From contig CAJOMJ010000007.1 of NCBI GenBank assembly GCA_905235505.1, positions 1 to 64,000 on the forward strand: 64,000 nt of DNA. Reading direction: 5' to 3'. Below the pieces are notes generated by a model. It was not told the origin of the DNA. It did not search any database and saw only the letters and a program-made list of their open reading frames with translations. Origin of the DNA: Paludibacteraceae bacterium (GTDB lineage Bacteria; Bacteroidota; Bacteroidia; Bacteroidales; Paludibacteraceae). Numbering within the stretch: position 1 is the first letter of the stretch; each line of letters starts with the position of its first letter. Below, piece by piece: positions 51,708 to 60,686 of the stretch. The translations under genes and the position numbers were made by a program.

Positions 51708-53234
51708 ATGCCTCCTGTAAACAAACGAACTACAAACAACCGCAAGCAGCAGACGATAGTAGTGGGGCCCAACGAAGCCGGCAAGTTGCCACCACAGGCA
51801 ATTGAACTTGAAGAAAGTGTCTTGGGAGCAATTATGCTCGAGAAAGATGCGTATGGTTCCATTACCGACATCATCAAATCGCCCGAGTGCTTCTACAAAG
51901 TAGCCCATGTCAAGATATTCGAAGCCATGCAGCAACTTGCTCAGCATGACAATATCGACATGCTCTCCGTCATCGAGCAACTCAAAAAAAACGGAACACT
52001 GGAAGAAGTCGGAGGACCATTGTATATATCGCAGCTTACATCAAAAGTGGCAAGCACGGCACACCTTGTATATCACGCTCAGATAATAGCACAAAAAGCT
52101 CTTGCACGTGACCTTATACGTATGGCAGCCACTATTGAAAGTAAGGCCTACGACGAGACTCAGGATGTAGAAGATCTCATGATGGAGGCTGAAACTGAAA
52201 TCTTCGACATAAGTCAGAAAAGCCAGAAACGTGAAATAGTTCAAATCAGACCTGTCATCGATGAAGCATTTGCAAGAATAAAGAAAGCAAGTGAAAACGA
52301 AAATAAGATGTCCGGTGTACCGACAGGATTCACCGAACTTGACAAAATCACTTCCGGCTGGCAAAACTCCGACCTTATCATTATCGCCGCACGCCCTGCC
52401 ATGGGTAAAACCGCATTCGTACTTTCTATGGCTAAAAACATGGCAGTGGACTATGGCAGACCTGTTGCCATTTTCTCTCTTGAAATGTCAAACGTACAAC
52501 TCGTCAACCGTCTGATGATGAATGTATGCGAGATAGATGGTGCCAAAATTCGTAGTGGAGTACTATCATCCGAGGAATGGAGACAACTGGAAGACAGAAT
52601 TAGCATACTTATCGATGCTCCGATATATGTTGACGACACACCTTCGCTCTCTGTGTTCGAACTCAGAAGCAAAGCAATGAAGTTGAAACAAGAGAAAAAT
52701 ATATCTTGTATCATCATTGACTACTTACAACTAATGAATGCTTCCGGAATGAATTTCGGGAGTCGTGAACAAGAAGTAAGTATCATCTCGAGAAATCTGA
52801 AAGCACTTGCCAAAGAACTGGATATACCTGTAATCGCCTTGTCACAATTGAATCGTAGTGTTACAGGGCGAAGCGGTGTCGATGGCAAACGCCCCCAACT
52901 GAGCGACCTCCGCGAATCAGGAGCTATCGAACAAGATGCCGACATGGTATGCTTCATTCACCGGCCGGAATACTACTTCAAGAATTCCACTGAGACTTGG
53001 GACACAAGTATGGAAGGTAAGGCGGAAATCATTGTCGCCAAACACAGAAATGGTGCCACTGATACCATCAAGCTTTGCTTTGAGCAACGTTATGCGCGGT
53101 TCCTCAATGAAGGAGAAAATACAAACCCATTTGATCATTCTGATATAAGTCCCCGACTTGACAACGGGCAACAATACCAAACCCTGCAATCCAAAATCAA
53201 CAACGACATACCCGACGACCCTCTGATGGGATAA
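51708..53234 (+). CDS. dnaB: Replicative DNA helicase DnaB
   Basis: The hexameric helicase unwinds DNA at the fork. The 508-residue protein has an N-terminal helical domain ('PPQAIELEESVLGAIMLEKD') that binds primase. The RecA-like domain has the P-loop ARPAMGKTAF (about 228-237), 'SLEMSNVQLVNRLM', 'IIIDYLQLMN', 'IALSQLNRSV', 'DLRESGAIEQDADMV' and 'AKHRNGATDTI'. All motifs H1-H4 are present and uninterrupted (no intein). Confidence 0.96.
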   Translation: MPPVNKRTTNNRKQQTIVVGPNEAGKLPPQAIELEESVLGAIMLEKDAYGSITDIIKSPECFYKVAHVKIFEAMQQLAQHDNIDMLSVIEQLKKNGTLEEVGGPLYISQLTSKVASTAHLVYHAQIIAQKALARDLIRMAATIESKAYDETQDVEDLMMEAETEIFDISQKSQKREIVQIRPVIDEAFARIKKASENENKMSGVPTGFTELDKITSGWQNSDLIIIAARPAMGKTAFVLSMAKNMAVDYGRPVAIFSLEMSNVQLVNRLMMNVCEIDGAKIRSGVLSSEEWRQLEDRISILIDAPIYVDDTPSLSVFELRSKAMKLKQEKNISCIIIDYLQLMNASGMNFGSREQEVSIISRNLKALAKELDIPVIALSQLNRSVTGRSGVDGKRPQLSDLRESGAIEQDADMVCFIHRPEYYFKNSTETWDTSMEGKAEIIVAKHRNGATDTIKLCFEQRYARFLNEGENTNPFDHSDISPRLDNGQQYQTLQSKINNDIPDDPLMG

Positions 53235-53292
53235 ACTGAGTACAAAGTAATACCACAAAAATAGCAAAAAACATGTTATATAACATATTTTT

Positions 53293-53324
53293 TTTGCATA
53301 TTTAATAACAAAGTGGTAACTTTG
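53293..53324 (+). promoter_or_regulatory. Promoter of the Crp/Fnr-type regulator gene
   Basis: TTTG (53293-53296), 20 nt, TAACTTTG (53317-53324). The long ORF start at 53313 lies inside it, so ATG 53352 is preferred. Confidence 0.7.
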
Positions 53325-53351
53325 CAGCCGAATGTAAAATTATATCTACTA

Positions 53352-54056
53352 ATGGCACGAAAGCAAGATCTCCAAGAGATACCAAAATTATGGGAGTTGA
53401 ATCCTGTATGGGACGTGTTGACGGATGAAGAAAAGGATTATATCAATCAGAATGCTCGTATCCATACCTTCAAAAAGAACGAGATTATCCACCACGAAGG
53501 AGATATACCTACACACATGATGATGCTCGTAGAAGGGAAAGTGCGTGTATATAAAGAAGGTGTTAGCAACCGGAACCAGATTATCCGCATGCTCAAGCCC
53601 TACGATTTCTTCGGCTACAGAGCTATGATAGCCGGAGAAGGTTATAATACGAGCGTAAGTGCTTTCGAACCATCTATAGTATATTACGTAAAGAAAGAAG
53701 CCTTCCTCAAAGTCATTCGTGAGAATAGCGAGTTCTGCTATCTCTTCATGGTGGAGATGGCAAAAGACCTCGGGCAAAGCGACAAACGAAGCGTGAGTCT
53801 TACACAAAAACATACCCGTGGCAGACTTGCAGAGTCACTTCTATCCCTTAAAGAAAACTACGGGCTCGACGAAGATGAAGCCACCATCAGCATGTATATG
53901 TCGCGCGAAGACCTTGCCAATCTTAGCAATATGACCACCAGCAATGCTATTCGCACATTGGCTGCATTCGCCGAAGAAGGTATTATAAGTATCGACGGTA
54001 GAAAAATCAAGATACTCGACTTGGATGAACTGATTCATGTAAGTAGAATAGGATAG
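53352..54056 (+). CDS. Crp/Fnr family transcriptional regulator
   Basis: From ATG 53352 the protein has 234 residues. It has a cyclic-nucleotide-binding-like beta roll at about 20-130 ('KKNEIIHHEGDIPTHMMMLVEGKVRVYKEG') and a C-terminal winged helix-turn-helix ('MSREDLANLSNMTTSNAIRTLAAFAEEG'). There is no FNR-type cysteine cluster at the N-terminus, so it is not an obvious oxygen sensor; the effector is unknown. A TPR protein gene follows 10 nt later, so the regulator and TPR protein are probably co-transcribed. Confidence 0.9.
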   Translation: MARKQDLQEIPKLWELNPVWDVLTDEEKDYINQNARIHTFKKNEIIHHEGDIPTHMMMLVEGKVRVYKEGVSNRNQIIRMLKPYDFFGYRAMIAGEGYNTSVSAFEPSIVYYVKKEAFLKVIRENSEFCYLFMVEMAKDLGQSDKRSVSLTQKHTRGRLAESLLSLKENYGLDEDEATISMYMSREDLANLSNMTTSNAIRTLAAFAEEGIISIDGRKIKILDLDELIHVSRIG

Positions 54057-54066
54057 CCCTTGAATA

Positions 54067-56070
54067 TTGAATAATTTCGAAACCATAACACAACTGATTG
54101 CTGAGCGGCGACTCTATCAGGCTCTGCGACTTATGAAACCACTTGCCATCAAGACAAGCGATTTTATTATTTTAGACCGGCTGCGAAGTCTTACCGAAAA
54201 CTACACATATCTCATTCAATATTTCGCCTCCGGAAACAATGACCCTCAACACGAGGATATCCTGACAAAAATCATCGCAAAAACGTTTCTCCTGCTTGAC
54301 GACATACAGACTGCCACTACTGCTGAAAGCAGTCTGAGACTTCAGATGAAAAGCAAAGCTGCAGATTACATTCCTGACGACAATCAATACTCTAATCTCA
54401 AAAAAATATTCTACGATACCTGGCTCGGCAACCACTGCACCGAAACCGGCCTCTTGACAGAAGATGAGCGACAGATGTTTCTCTCTGCCCTCACCTTGAA
54501 TATATTGTATCATTTCAGCGAAGAGAATATCCTGACTGTTTGCCGGCTGGTACAAACGGGTTCTGATTCTACCTCACTTATCGCTATCGTTTGCTTGCTT
54601 ATTATTACCCATAAATATAACAAGCGGTTGCCGTTCTTTCCCGAAATAACTCAGCAACTGAATCTCATTGCCTCTGATAGTGAAAAACAGGAATCTGTGT
54701 TTGTTATTGCCAAACAACTGCTTGACACCTCGCTAACTCCCCTTATCAATCAGGAGATGGAGAGTCTTGGCAAAGACCTGATGCCCGAGATTAAGAACAG
54801 AAACGAGAATATAATCATTGCTATTGACGAACTTGACGAGGGTAATCCTGAATGGGGAGACGGAATAAAGAATGTGTTTGATAAGCATATTGATAATATG
54901 ACGCATCTGCACTCCGAAGGGGCGGATATCAATTATTCTTCCACAAAAGGCATACTTACCGACGGCTTCTTTCATAACGACATCGCCAATTGGTTTATGC
55001 CCTTTGGTTGGGATAATCCCGAACTTAAAATCGATTTCAACTCCGAAAGCGGGAAACTTGTTAAAGGCATACTCCTTGCCAACATTGAGGCTTGCGACAC
55101 CGACCGCTATGCCATCTGCTCAATCTATCGCCATATACAAGGACAACTCAGCAGCAACAGAATGCCAAGCATCATCAATGACATGACTGAGTTCGGAAAT
55201 CTTTCCGACCTTAACTTGAACGATGGCACAAAATCAGTCACCCTTAATTATATAAGGTGCCTGTACCGCTTCTTCAATAACAACCCGTGGAAGATTGAGA
55301 ACCAAATGGAAGACATAACACGCATCGGAAGCGATTATGCTGTTAGATTACTACTTACCGATGCTCAGATTCTGAGCCTTGCAGACCGTTGCATTGCATT
55401 GAACTTATACGAAGAAACCGCTTCCATTCTTACCGACGACTCCGCTATATGCCTCCAAAAGCGCGGATATGCGCTGCAGAAACTCGAACTCTACGACAAA
55501 GCACTCGAGGCTTACAACAAAGCACTGCAGCTCTCCTCCGACACGTGGACACTCTCACATGCCGCTTTCTGCATGCAGAAACTCCTTTCATATAACGATG
55601 CTCTCAACATCTACAATTTTCTGCTCAGTTCTGATAAGGATAACCGCAATCTGCTTCTCCAGAAGGCACAATGTCTGATGGCAACCGACAACATGAAAGA
55701 TGCCTTGGATGTTTTCTTCCACCTTGACATCATGTACCCGGGCGACAAAAACATTCAACGCGGTCTCGCTTGGTGCGCTTTCGTCACCGCTACACCTGAC
55801 AACGGCAACTATCACATTGCCGAGCAGTATCTTGAGAATCTTGTTTATGGTGAAAATCCCGACTTCAACGACTATATTAACTATGGCCACGTACTTCTTG
55901 CCACACAACATCGCAAAGAAGCCGTCAGTATCTACCATAAAATAGCAGAAAGCAAGGAAGATAGAGCGAGATTCCAGAAACAGATGTCCGCCGATAAAAG
56001 TATCTTACTTGGCAAAGGTATCTCCATTGAGGATTTGACTCTGACTATCGATGCAGTCTTGATGAGTTAG
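54067..56070 (+). CDS. Tetratricopeptide repeat protein
   Basis: The 667-residue protein is almost entirely helical. Its last third contains recognisable TPR units, for example 'KRGYALQKLELYDKALEAYN' (about 475-494) followed by further units such as 'LLYNDALNIYNFL'-type helices. The first 400 residues have no known domain. It has no signal peptide or membrane segment, so it is probably cytoplasmic. The start is a TTG ten bases after the Crp-type regulator stop, with a stop codon just upstream and no ATG before residue 23. Its role is unknown; the tight link to the regulator suggests shared control. Confidence 0.8.
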   Translation: MNNFETITQLIAERRLYQALRLMKPLAIKTSDFIILDRLRSLTENYTYLIQYFASGNNDPQHEDILTKIIAKTFLLLDDIQTATTAESSLRLQMKSKAADYIPDDNQYSNLKKIFYDTWLGNHCTETGLLTEDERQMFLSALTLNILYHFSEENILTVCRLVQTGSDSTSLIAIVCLLIITHKYNKRLPFFPEITQQLNLIASDSEKQESVFVIAKQLLDTSLTPLINQEMESLGKDLMPEIKNRNENIIIAIDELDEGNPEWGDGIKNVFDKHIDNMTHLHSEGADINYSSTKGILTDGFFHNDIANWFMPFGWDNPELKIDFNSESGKLVKGILLANIEACDTDRYAICSIYRHIQGQLSSNRMPSIINDMTEFGNLSDLNLNDGTKSVTLNYIRCLYRFFNNNPWKIENQMEDITRIGSDYAVRLLLTDAQILSLADRCIALNLYEETASILTDDSAICLQKRGYALQKLELYDKALEAYNKALQLSSDTWTLSHAAFCMQKLLSYNDALNIYNFLLSSDKDNRNLLLQKAQCLMATDNMKDALDVFFHLDIMYPGDKNIQRGLAWCAFVTATPDNGNYHIAEQYLENLVYGENPDFNDYINYGHVLLATQHRKEAVSIYHKIAESKEDRARFQKQMSADKSILLGKGISIEDLTLTIDAVLMS

Positions 56071-56078
56071 ATACTCCA

Positions 56079-57344
56079 TTATAACGCCACTCCCAAGCCT
56101 GCATCAAAAAACTCTACCTTCGCCATGTGTGACTTCGCTGCAATTTGCACAAACAGATGATTCGTGACACGGTATTTCATCACCACATGCAGATAAAGCC
56201 ATCCGTCCTGACGAACTCCCGCATTCATAATATCGTATTTGTAAAACACTCCCCGCGACAACTTTCCCCCACTCTTCTGAGCCTCATCGTATGGTTCGAG
56301 ATTACGTATCGGGTCAAACACGTACACGCCGGCATGCAGACCCAAAGTGAAATTGCCCACTACAAACTCCGGCTGCAAACTTATTCCCACCCGAAAGCAA
56401 TTCCCTACACTGCTCTCACTTAGATACGTCTTTTTATATAAGGTAACAGGTGCTTCGGGGTTAGATGACGAGAAGTCTTTATACACTGAGCGATAATATC
56501 CGTCATAAAACACATCAACTCCCCCGCCCAATTTGAATATGCTCAGCGGTCTCCAGTGAGCCGCAACCGACATCGTACCAATTCCGAAGAAACGTTTGTC
56601 TGCAAAATAAGCCTGTCTCAGACCTCCAGTCAACGACATCTCCACATCCCAACGCTTACCGTCATACATACCTCGCGGCACCATCGGGTCTGGTTCCGAA
56701 TAAGTGTCATAACGGGGCTGATAACTTACACCTATCTCCCCGTTAAGCATGTTGAAGCCTGTGTTGGGCTGCCTGATACTGCCGTTTGAGATATGATACC
56801 ATCCATACGAAGCATCTATCGACCACCCGTTCCGTATTGGAAAACGGAAATATAATGCCGTAGTGAAAAACGCATTCGTATAACTGCCGAATCCGCCGTT
56901 TGATATCGGATACTGAATACTCCCCGGCACATACATAAGCGAATCCGGCACCGTATTATAATAGTTCCTTGTTACAAATGCCAATCCCGCCCCGGGTCTT
57001 ATTCCGAACTCAAAATGTTGCTTCCTTACAAATGGCACATTAAGATAAGTATATACCGTAAATGCACTGCCGAGCACTGCATCGTTCGTAAGATTCAGAT
57101 ATCCCGCTTTCAACCCTATACTCGCATTATTGTATTGTCGCAAGCCTGTCATCCGCTCTGTCGGCAGAAACTCAACATAAACATTTCCCCCCAGAACAGG
57201 GCGCTCGCCTATCCACTTCTCTATTATACTGCCGCGCAATACCATACCCGCATCTGCACTCATACCATAGCGCGCCACTACTTCGGCACTCATAACGCAC
57301 GGCACACACAACAACAATATTATTATAAAATGTCTTATCTTCAT
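56079..57344 (-). CDS. PagL-like acyloxyacyl hydrolase (lipid A 3-O-deacylase family), outer membrane
   Basis: The 421-residue protein has a signal peptide (MKIRHFIIILLLCVPCVMSA) and an outer-membrane beta-barrel sequence with alternating aromatic strands. It carries the PagL motif in WYHISNGSIRQPNTG (catalytic His 184 and Ser 186, H-x-S-N). The C-terminal half is a second strand-rich region with no motif. PagL-type enzymes remove the 3-O-acyl chain from lipid A. The ATG at 57344 is nearest to the promoter (TAACTTTG at 57361-57354); an ATG at 57356 lies within it. It is divergent from pheS, and the two promoters overlap. Confidence 0.82.
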   Translation of the reverse strand: MKIRHFIIILLLCVPCVMSAEVVARYGMSADAGMVLRGSIIEKWIGERPVLGGNVYVEFLPTERMTGLRQYNNASIGLKAGYLNLTNDAVLGSAFTVYTYLNVPFVRKQHFEFGIRPGAGLAFVTRNYYNTVPDSLMYVPGSIQYPISNGGFGSYTNAFFTTALYFRFPIRNGWSIDASYGWYHISNGSIRQPNTGFNMLNGEIGVSYQPRYDTYSEPDPMVPRGMYDGKRWDVEMSLTGGLRQAYFADKRFFGIGTMSVAAHWRPLSIFKLGGGVDVFYDGYYRSVYKDFSSSNPEAPVTLYKKTYLSESSVGNCFRVGISLQPEFVVGNFTLGLHAGVYVFDPIRNLEPYDEAQKSGGKLSRGVFYKYDIMNAGVRQDGWLYLHVVMKYRVTNHLFVQIAAKSHMAKVEFFDAGLGVAL

Positions 57345-57353
57345 TCCTGACGG

Positions 57354-57384
57354 CAAAGTTACAAAGAATTTGCGTATTTACAAA
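57354..57384 (-). promoter_or_regulatory. Promoter of the PagL-like gene, overlapping the pheS promoter
   Basis: TTTG (57384-57381), 19 nt, TAACTTTG (57361-57354) on the minus strand, only about ten bases before the ATG. It shares about 15 bp with the pheS promoter, so the two may compete. Confidence 0.6.
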
Positions 57385-57400
57385 AATCTGCGTAACTTTG
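57369..57400 (+). promoter_or_regulatory. Promoter of pheS
   Basis: TTTG (57369-57372), 20 nt, TAACTTTG (57393-57400). Gives a leader of about 35 nt before ATG 57443. Confidence 0.7.
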
Positions 57401-57442
57401 CACGGTTTTATCGCAATAGCAATAGCAAATTATTATTCAGCA

Positions 57443-58477
57443 ATGAAAGAACGCATACAAGCATTACTCAATCAGATTCAAAACATGCAGGCAGGGTCTG
57501 CTGAAGAACTCGAAGCGCTGCGAATCAAGTATCTTAGCAAGAAAGGAGAGATTTCTGCTCTTTTCAACGATTTCCGTAACGTTGCCCCCGAAGACAAAAA
57601 GGAAGTTGGCATGCATCTCAACCAACTTAAGCAGCAGGCTCAGCAGAAGTTCGACGAACTCAAAGAGCAGTTCGAGGCAGCAAAGACCGAGACTGAGCGT
57701 CAGGACCTTACACGTACGCCAGACCCTGTTCAACTCGGAACACGCCATCCGCTCTCGCTTGTAAAAGAAGAGATTATAGATATCTTCTCGCGCATCGGAT
57801 TCACCGTTGAAGAAGGACCTGAAGTTGAAGACGACCGTCATGTGTTTGGCATGCTCAACTTTGCACCCGAACACCCCGCGCGAGATATGCAGGATACTTT
57901 CTTTATTGAAAAAGAGCAAGGCGTCCAGAAGCCTGACGATATACTGCTTCGCACACACACAAGTAGCGTTCAAACCCGCGTTATGACACAGCAGCAACCG
58001 CCTATAAGGGTGCTTTGCCCGGGTCGGGTTTATCGTAACGAAGCCATCTCTGCCCGCGCTCACTGCTTCTTCCATCAGGTAGAAGGACTCTATATCGACA
58101 AGAACGTAAGTTTTGCTGACCTCCGTCAGACACTGCTCTATTTCGCCAAAGAGATGTTTGGTGCTGACACAAAAATTCGTCTGCGTCCTTCATATTTCCC
58201 GTTCACCGAACCGAGTGCGGAAATGGACATCTCGTGCAATATCTGTGGCGGTAAAGGGTGTGGATTCTGCAAACAGACTGGCTGGGTGGAGATTCTCGGC
58301 TGCGGTATGGTTGACCCGAATGTACTCGAAAGTTGCGGCATTGATAGCAAAGTATATACAGGCTACGCCTTTGGTATGGGAGTAGAGCGCATCACCAATC
58401 TCAAGTACAGAGTCAAAGACCTCCGTCTCTTCTCTGAAAACGATGTGCGTTTCCTTCGCCAGTTCGAGTCCTGCTGA
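57443..58477 (+). CDS. pheS: Phenylalanine-tRNA ligase alpha subunit
   Basis: The alpha subunit of the alpha2-beta2 synthetase. From ATG 57443 there are 344 residues: an N-terminal coiled coil ('RIQALLNQIQNMQAG'), then the class II catalytic domain with 'RTPDPVQLGTRHPLSLVKEE', 'HTSSVQTRVM', motif 2 'CPGRVYRNEAISARAHCFFH', and motif 3 'GMGVERITNLKY'. A four-cysteine insertion (CNICGGKGCGFC) precedes 'GWVEILGCGMVDPNVL', as often in Bacteroidota. pheT is not adjacent, so the subunits are encoded apart. Confidence 0.95.
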   Translation: MKERIQALLNQIQNMQAGSAEELEALRIKYLSKKGEISALFNDFRNVAPEDKKEVGMHLNQLKQQAQQKFDELKEQFEAAKTETERQDLTRTPDPVQLGTRHPLSLVKEEIIDIFSRIGFTVEEGPEVEDDRHVFGMLNFAPEHPARDMQDTFFIEKEQGVQKPDDILLRTHTSSVQTRVMTQQQPPIRVLCPGRVYRNEAISARAHCFFHQVEGLYIDKNVSFADLRQTLLYFAKEMFGADTKIRLRPSYFPFTEPSAEMDISCNICGGKGCGFCKQTGWVEILGCGMVDPNVLESCGIDSKVYTGYAFGMGVERITNLKYRVKDLRLFSENDVRFLRQFESC

Positions 58478-58574
58478 TAAACGCGGCACCCCCTGACAAA
58501 GGAAACACCGACATGGAATAATAAGGAGAATGACCCTGTTATAGAAGTATTATAATAGTGCTATAGTGGTGCTC

Positions 58575-58900
58575 TAATAACCTGTAGGCGGAATTAAACT
58601 GTCAGTGTCAAAACCCGTTTTGACACTTTGTAACCTTTTTGCCGCTTTTACATAGCAAAGTGTAAGTTCACGGGTAGCCCACTTTAAGCCTACTCTAAGC
58701 CGAGTGTTAGCCTACTCCCCCATTTGACACTTTGTCACCTTTTATGCCTTTTTGCTTACGTTTTGCTATTTTCAACTATCCCGCAAAATCTCCAATTCAT
58801 ATTCCGTAGAGAAGCAACACTGCCATAAGTCCTAAAATCTACGTATATCCGCCACACCGTCACGCCTCAGATAGAACTTGAATCATATAGTCCCCCGCCA
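58575..58900. repeat. Composite dispersed repeat element, copy 2 (next to tRNA-Ala)
   Basis: Same sequence order as the 18.3-kb copy: one relic of the 19-bp unit (TAACCTGTAGGCGGAAT), the 82-bp core at 58657-58738 nearly identical to 18403-18484, 'AAAATCTCCAATTCAT', palindromic motifs (CACACCGTCACGCCTC) and the same right end (AGATAGAACTTGAATCATA). The tandem duplication of copy 1 is absent. The element fills most of the gap between pheS and the tRNA-Ala terminator and has no ORF. Confidence 0.75.
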
Positions 58901-58921
58901 TTGGGTATATATTAAATAAAA

Positions 58922-58959
58922 CAGACATGGTGTGCCATATAACTAACACACCATGTCTG
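58922..58959 (-). terminator. Intrinsic terminator of tRNA-Ala
   Basis: A 13-bp perfect stem CAGACATGGTGTG/CACACCATGTCTG, with TTTTATTTAAT following on the minus strand, begins 4 nt after the tRNA. Confidence 0.8.
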
Positions 58960-58962
58960 CTG

Positions 58963-59035
58963 TGGAGCGTAGGAGACTCGAACTCCTTACCTCAACACTG
59001 CCAGTGTTGCGCTCTACCAGATGAGCTAACGCCCC
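58963..59035 (-). tRNA. tRNA-Ala (anticodon GGC)
   Basis: The minus strand folds into a cloverleaf: acceptor GGGGCGT/ACGCTCC (one G-U), D-stem GCTC/GAGC, anticodon stem CAACA/TGTTG with loop CTGGCAG (anticodon GGC, alanine), T-stem AGGAG/CTCCT with loop TTCGAGT, discriminator A. CCA is not encoded, unlike in the tRNA-Lys of this window. Confidence 0.93.
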
Positions 59036-59153
59036 GAACTTAATCCGCTTCATGGGTTTTCTAATACCCACTCCTCATTTACGGCTGCAAAGATACAACC
59101 TATTTTCCATTCTACAAAATTTCTGACAAAAAAACATAAACAAATTCATAATT

Positions 59154-59185
59154 GTTGCACGCTTAATATTTATTTTGTATCTTTG
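59154..59185 (+). promoter_or_regulatory. Promoter of asnS
   Basis: GTTG (59154-59157), 20 nt, TATCTTTG (59178-59185), with a leader of about 30 nt. Confidence 0.65.
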
Positions 59186-59218
59186 CACCAAATTAACAAT
59201 ACACACCATATATAATAT

Positions 59219-60616
59219 ATGAAACGTACAGAAATAAAAGATGCACTTCAGTGTACTCAGTATGGTCAACAAATAAATGTAAGAGGTTGGGTCCGTAGCC
59301 GTCGGGGCAACAAAAACGTCAGTTTCATTGCTCTCAACGATGGCTCTACCATTAAGAACATTCAGATAGTGGTAGATCTGGCAAAGATATCAGAGTCTGA
59401 ATTACAACCTGTTACAACAGGTTCATGTATTTCTGCCACAGGCATTCTTGTCGAGTCTATGGGCAAAGGGCAAACCGTTGAGATACAGGCGGAACAGATA
59501 GAAGTTTATGGTACTGCCGATCCTGACACCTACCCCCTGCAGAAAAAAGGGCACTCAATGGAGTATCTGCGCGACATAGCCCACCTCCGTCCGAGAACAA
59601 ACACCTTTGGTGCAGTATTCCGCATACGACACAACATGGCCATCGCCATCCACACTTATTTCCATCAGCACGGCTATTTCTATTTCCACACCCCGCTCAT
59701 CACAGCAAGCGACTGCGAAGGTGCAGGACAGATGTTTCAGGTTACAACCAAAAACCTCTACAATCTCAAGAAGGACGAGAACGGTCAGATAGACTACTCC
59801 GACGACTTCTTTGGCAAGATGTCCGCTCTTACCGTAAGCGGACAGTTGGAGGGAGAACTTGGAGCTATGGCTTTAGGCAAGATATATACTTTCGGCCCCA
59901 CTTTCCGCGCTGAGAACAGCAATACCCCGCGCCACTTGGCAGAGTTCTGGATGATAGAACCCGAAGTCGCCTTCATTCAGAAAGACGAGCTGATGGACCT
60001 TGAAGAAGATTTCCTCAAGTTCTGTGTTCGTTGGGCACTCGACAACTGCGCTGATGACCTTCAGTTCCTCAATGATATGTTCGACAAAGGTCTTATCGAA
60101 CGTCTGAAGAGTGTCATTGACACCGACTTCGTGCGTCTGCCCTACACTGAGGGTATCAACATCCTGCAAGAGGCAATAAAGAACGGCAAGCACTTCGAAT
60201 TCCCCTGCAACTGGGGCGATGACCTTGCTTCTGAACATGAGCGTTATCTCGTTGAAGAACACTTCGGCAGACCGGTTATCATGACCGACTACCCCAAAGA
60301 AATAAAAGCATTCTATATGAAACTCAACGAGGACGGCAAAACCGTTCAGGGAACCGATGTGCTATTCCCTTCTATAGGCGAAATCATCGGTGGCTCTGTT
60401 CGTGAGGAGAACTACGACAAACTCATGGCAGAGATTGAGCGCCGCCAGATACCGATGAAGGATATGTGGTGGTATCTTGATACTCGCCGCTACGGCTCTG
60501 CTCCTCATGCAGGATTCGGTCTCGGCTTCGAGCGACTGATGCTCTTCGTTACAGGCATGCAGAACATTCGCGACGTCATTCCTTTCCCGCGTACACCGAA
60601 ATCTGCAGAGTTCTAA
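59219..60616 (+). CDS. asnS: Asparagine-tRNA ligase
   Basis: The class IIb synthetase charges tRNA-Asn. The 465 residues have an N-terminal OB-fold anticodon-binding domain ('[22 protein letters not shown]') and a catalytic domain with '[19 protein letters not shown]', '[18 protein letters not shown]', motif 2 '[20 protein letters not shown]', the Asn-type 'MIEPEVAF' and motif 3 '[15 protein letters not shown]'. The inserted middle segment and length are typical. A TonB receptor gene follows after 70 nt. Confidence 0.96.
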   Translation: MKRTEIKDALQCTQYGQQINVRGWVRSRRGNKNVSFIALNDGSTIKNIQIVVDLAKISESELQPVTTGSCISATGILVESMGKGQTVEIQAEQIEVYGTADPDTYPLQKKGHSMEYLRDIAHLRPRTNTFGAVFRIRHNMAIAIHTYFHQHGYFYFHTPLITASDCEGAGQMFQVTTKNLYNLKKDENGQIDYSDDFFGKMSALTVSGQLEGELGAMALGKIYTFGPTFRAENSNTPRHLAEFWMIEPEVAFIQKDELMDLEEDFLKFCVRWALDNCADDLQFLNDMFDKGLIERLKSVIDTDFVRLPYTEGINILQEAIKNGKHFEFPCNWGDDLASEHERYLVEEHFGRPVIMTDYPKEIKAFYMKLNEDGKTVQGTDVLFPSIGEIIGGSVREENYDKLMAEIERRQIPMKDMWWYLDTRRYGSAPHAGFGLGFERLMLFVTGMQNIRDVIPFPRTPKSAEF

Positions 60617-60686
60617 TGTAGGATATTCATCTTTCTCATATAATATAAGTAATCAATACAATAAATACCTCTAAAACACATTCAAC

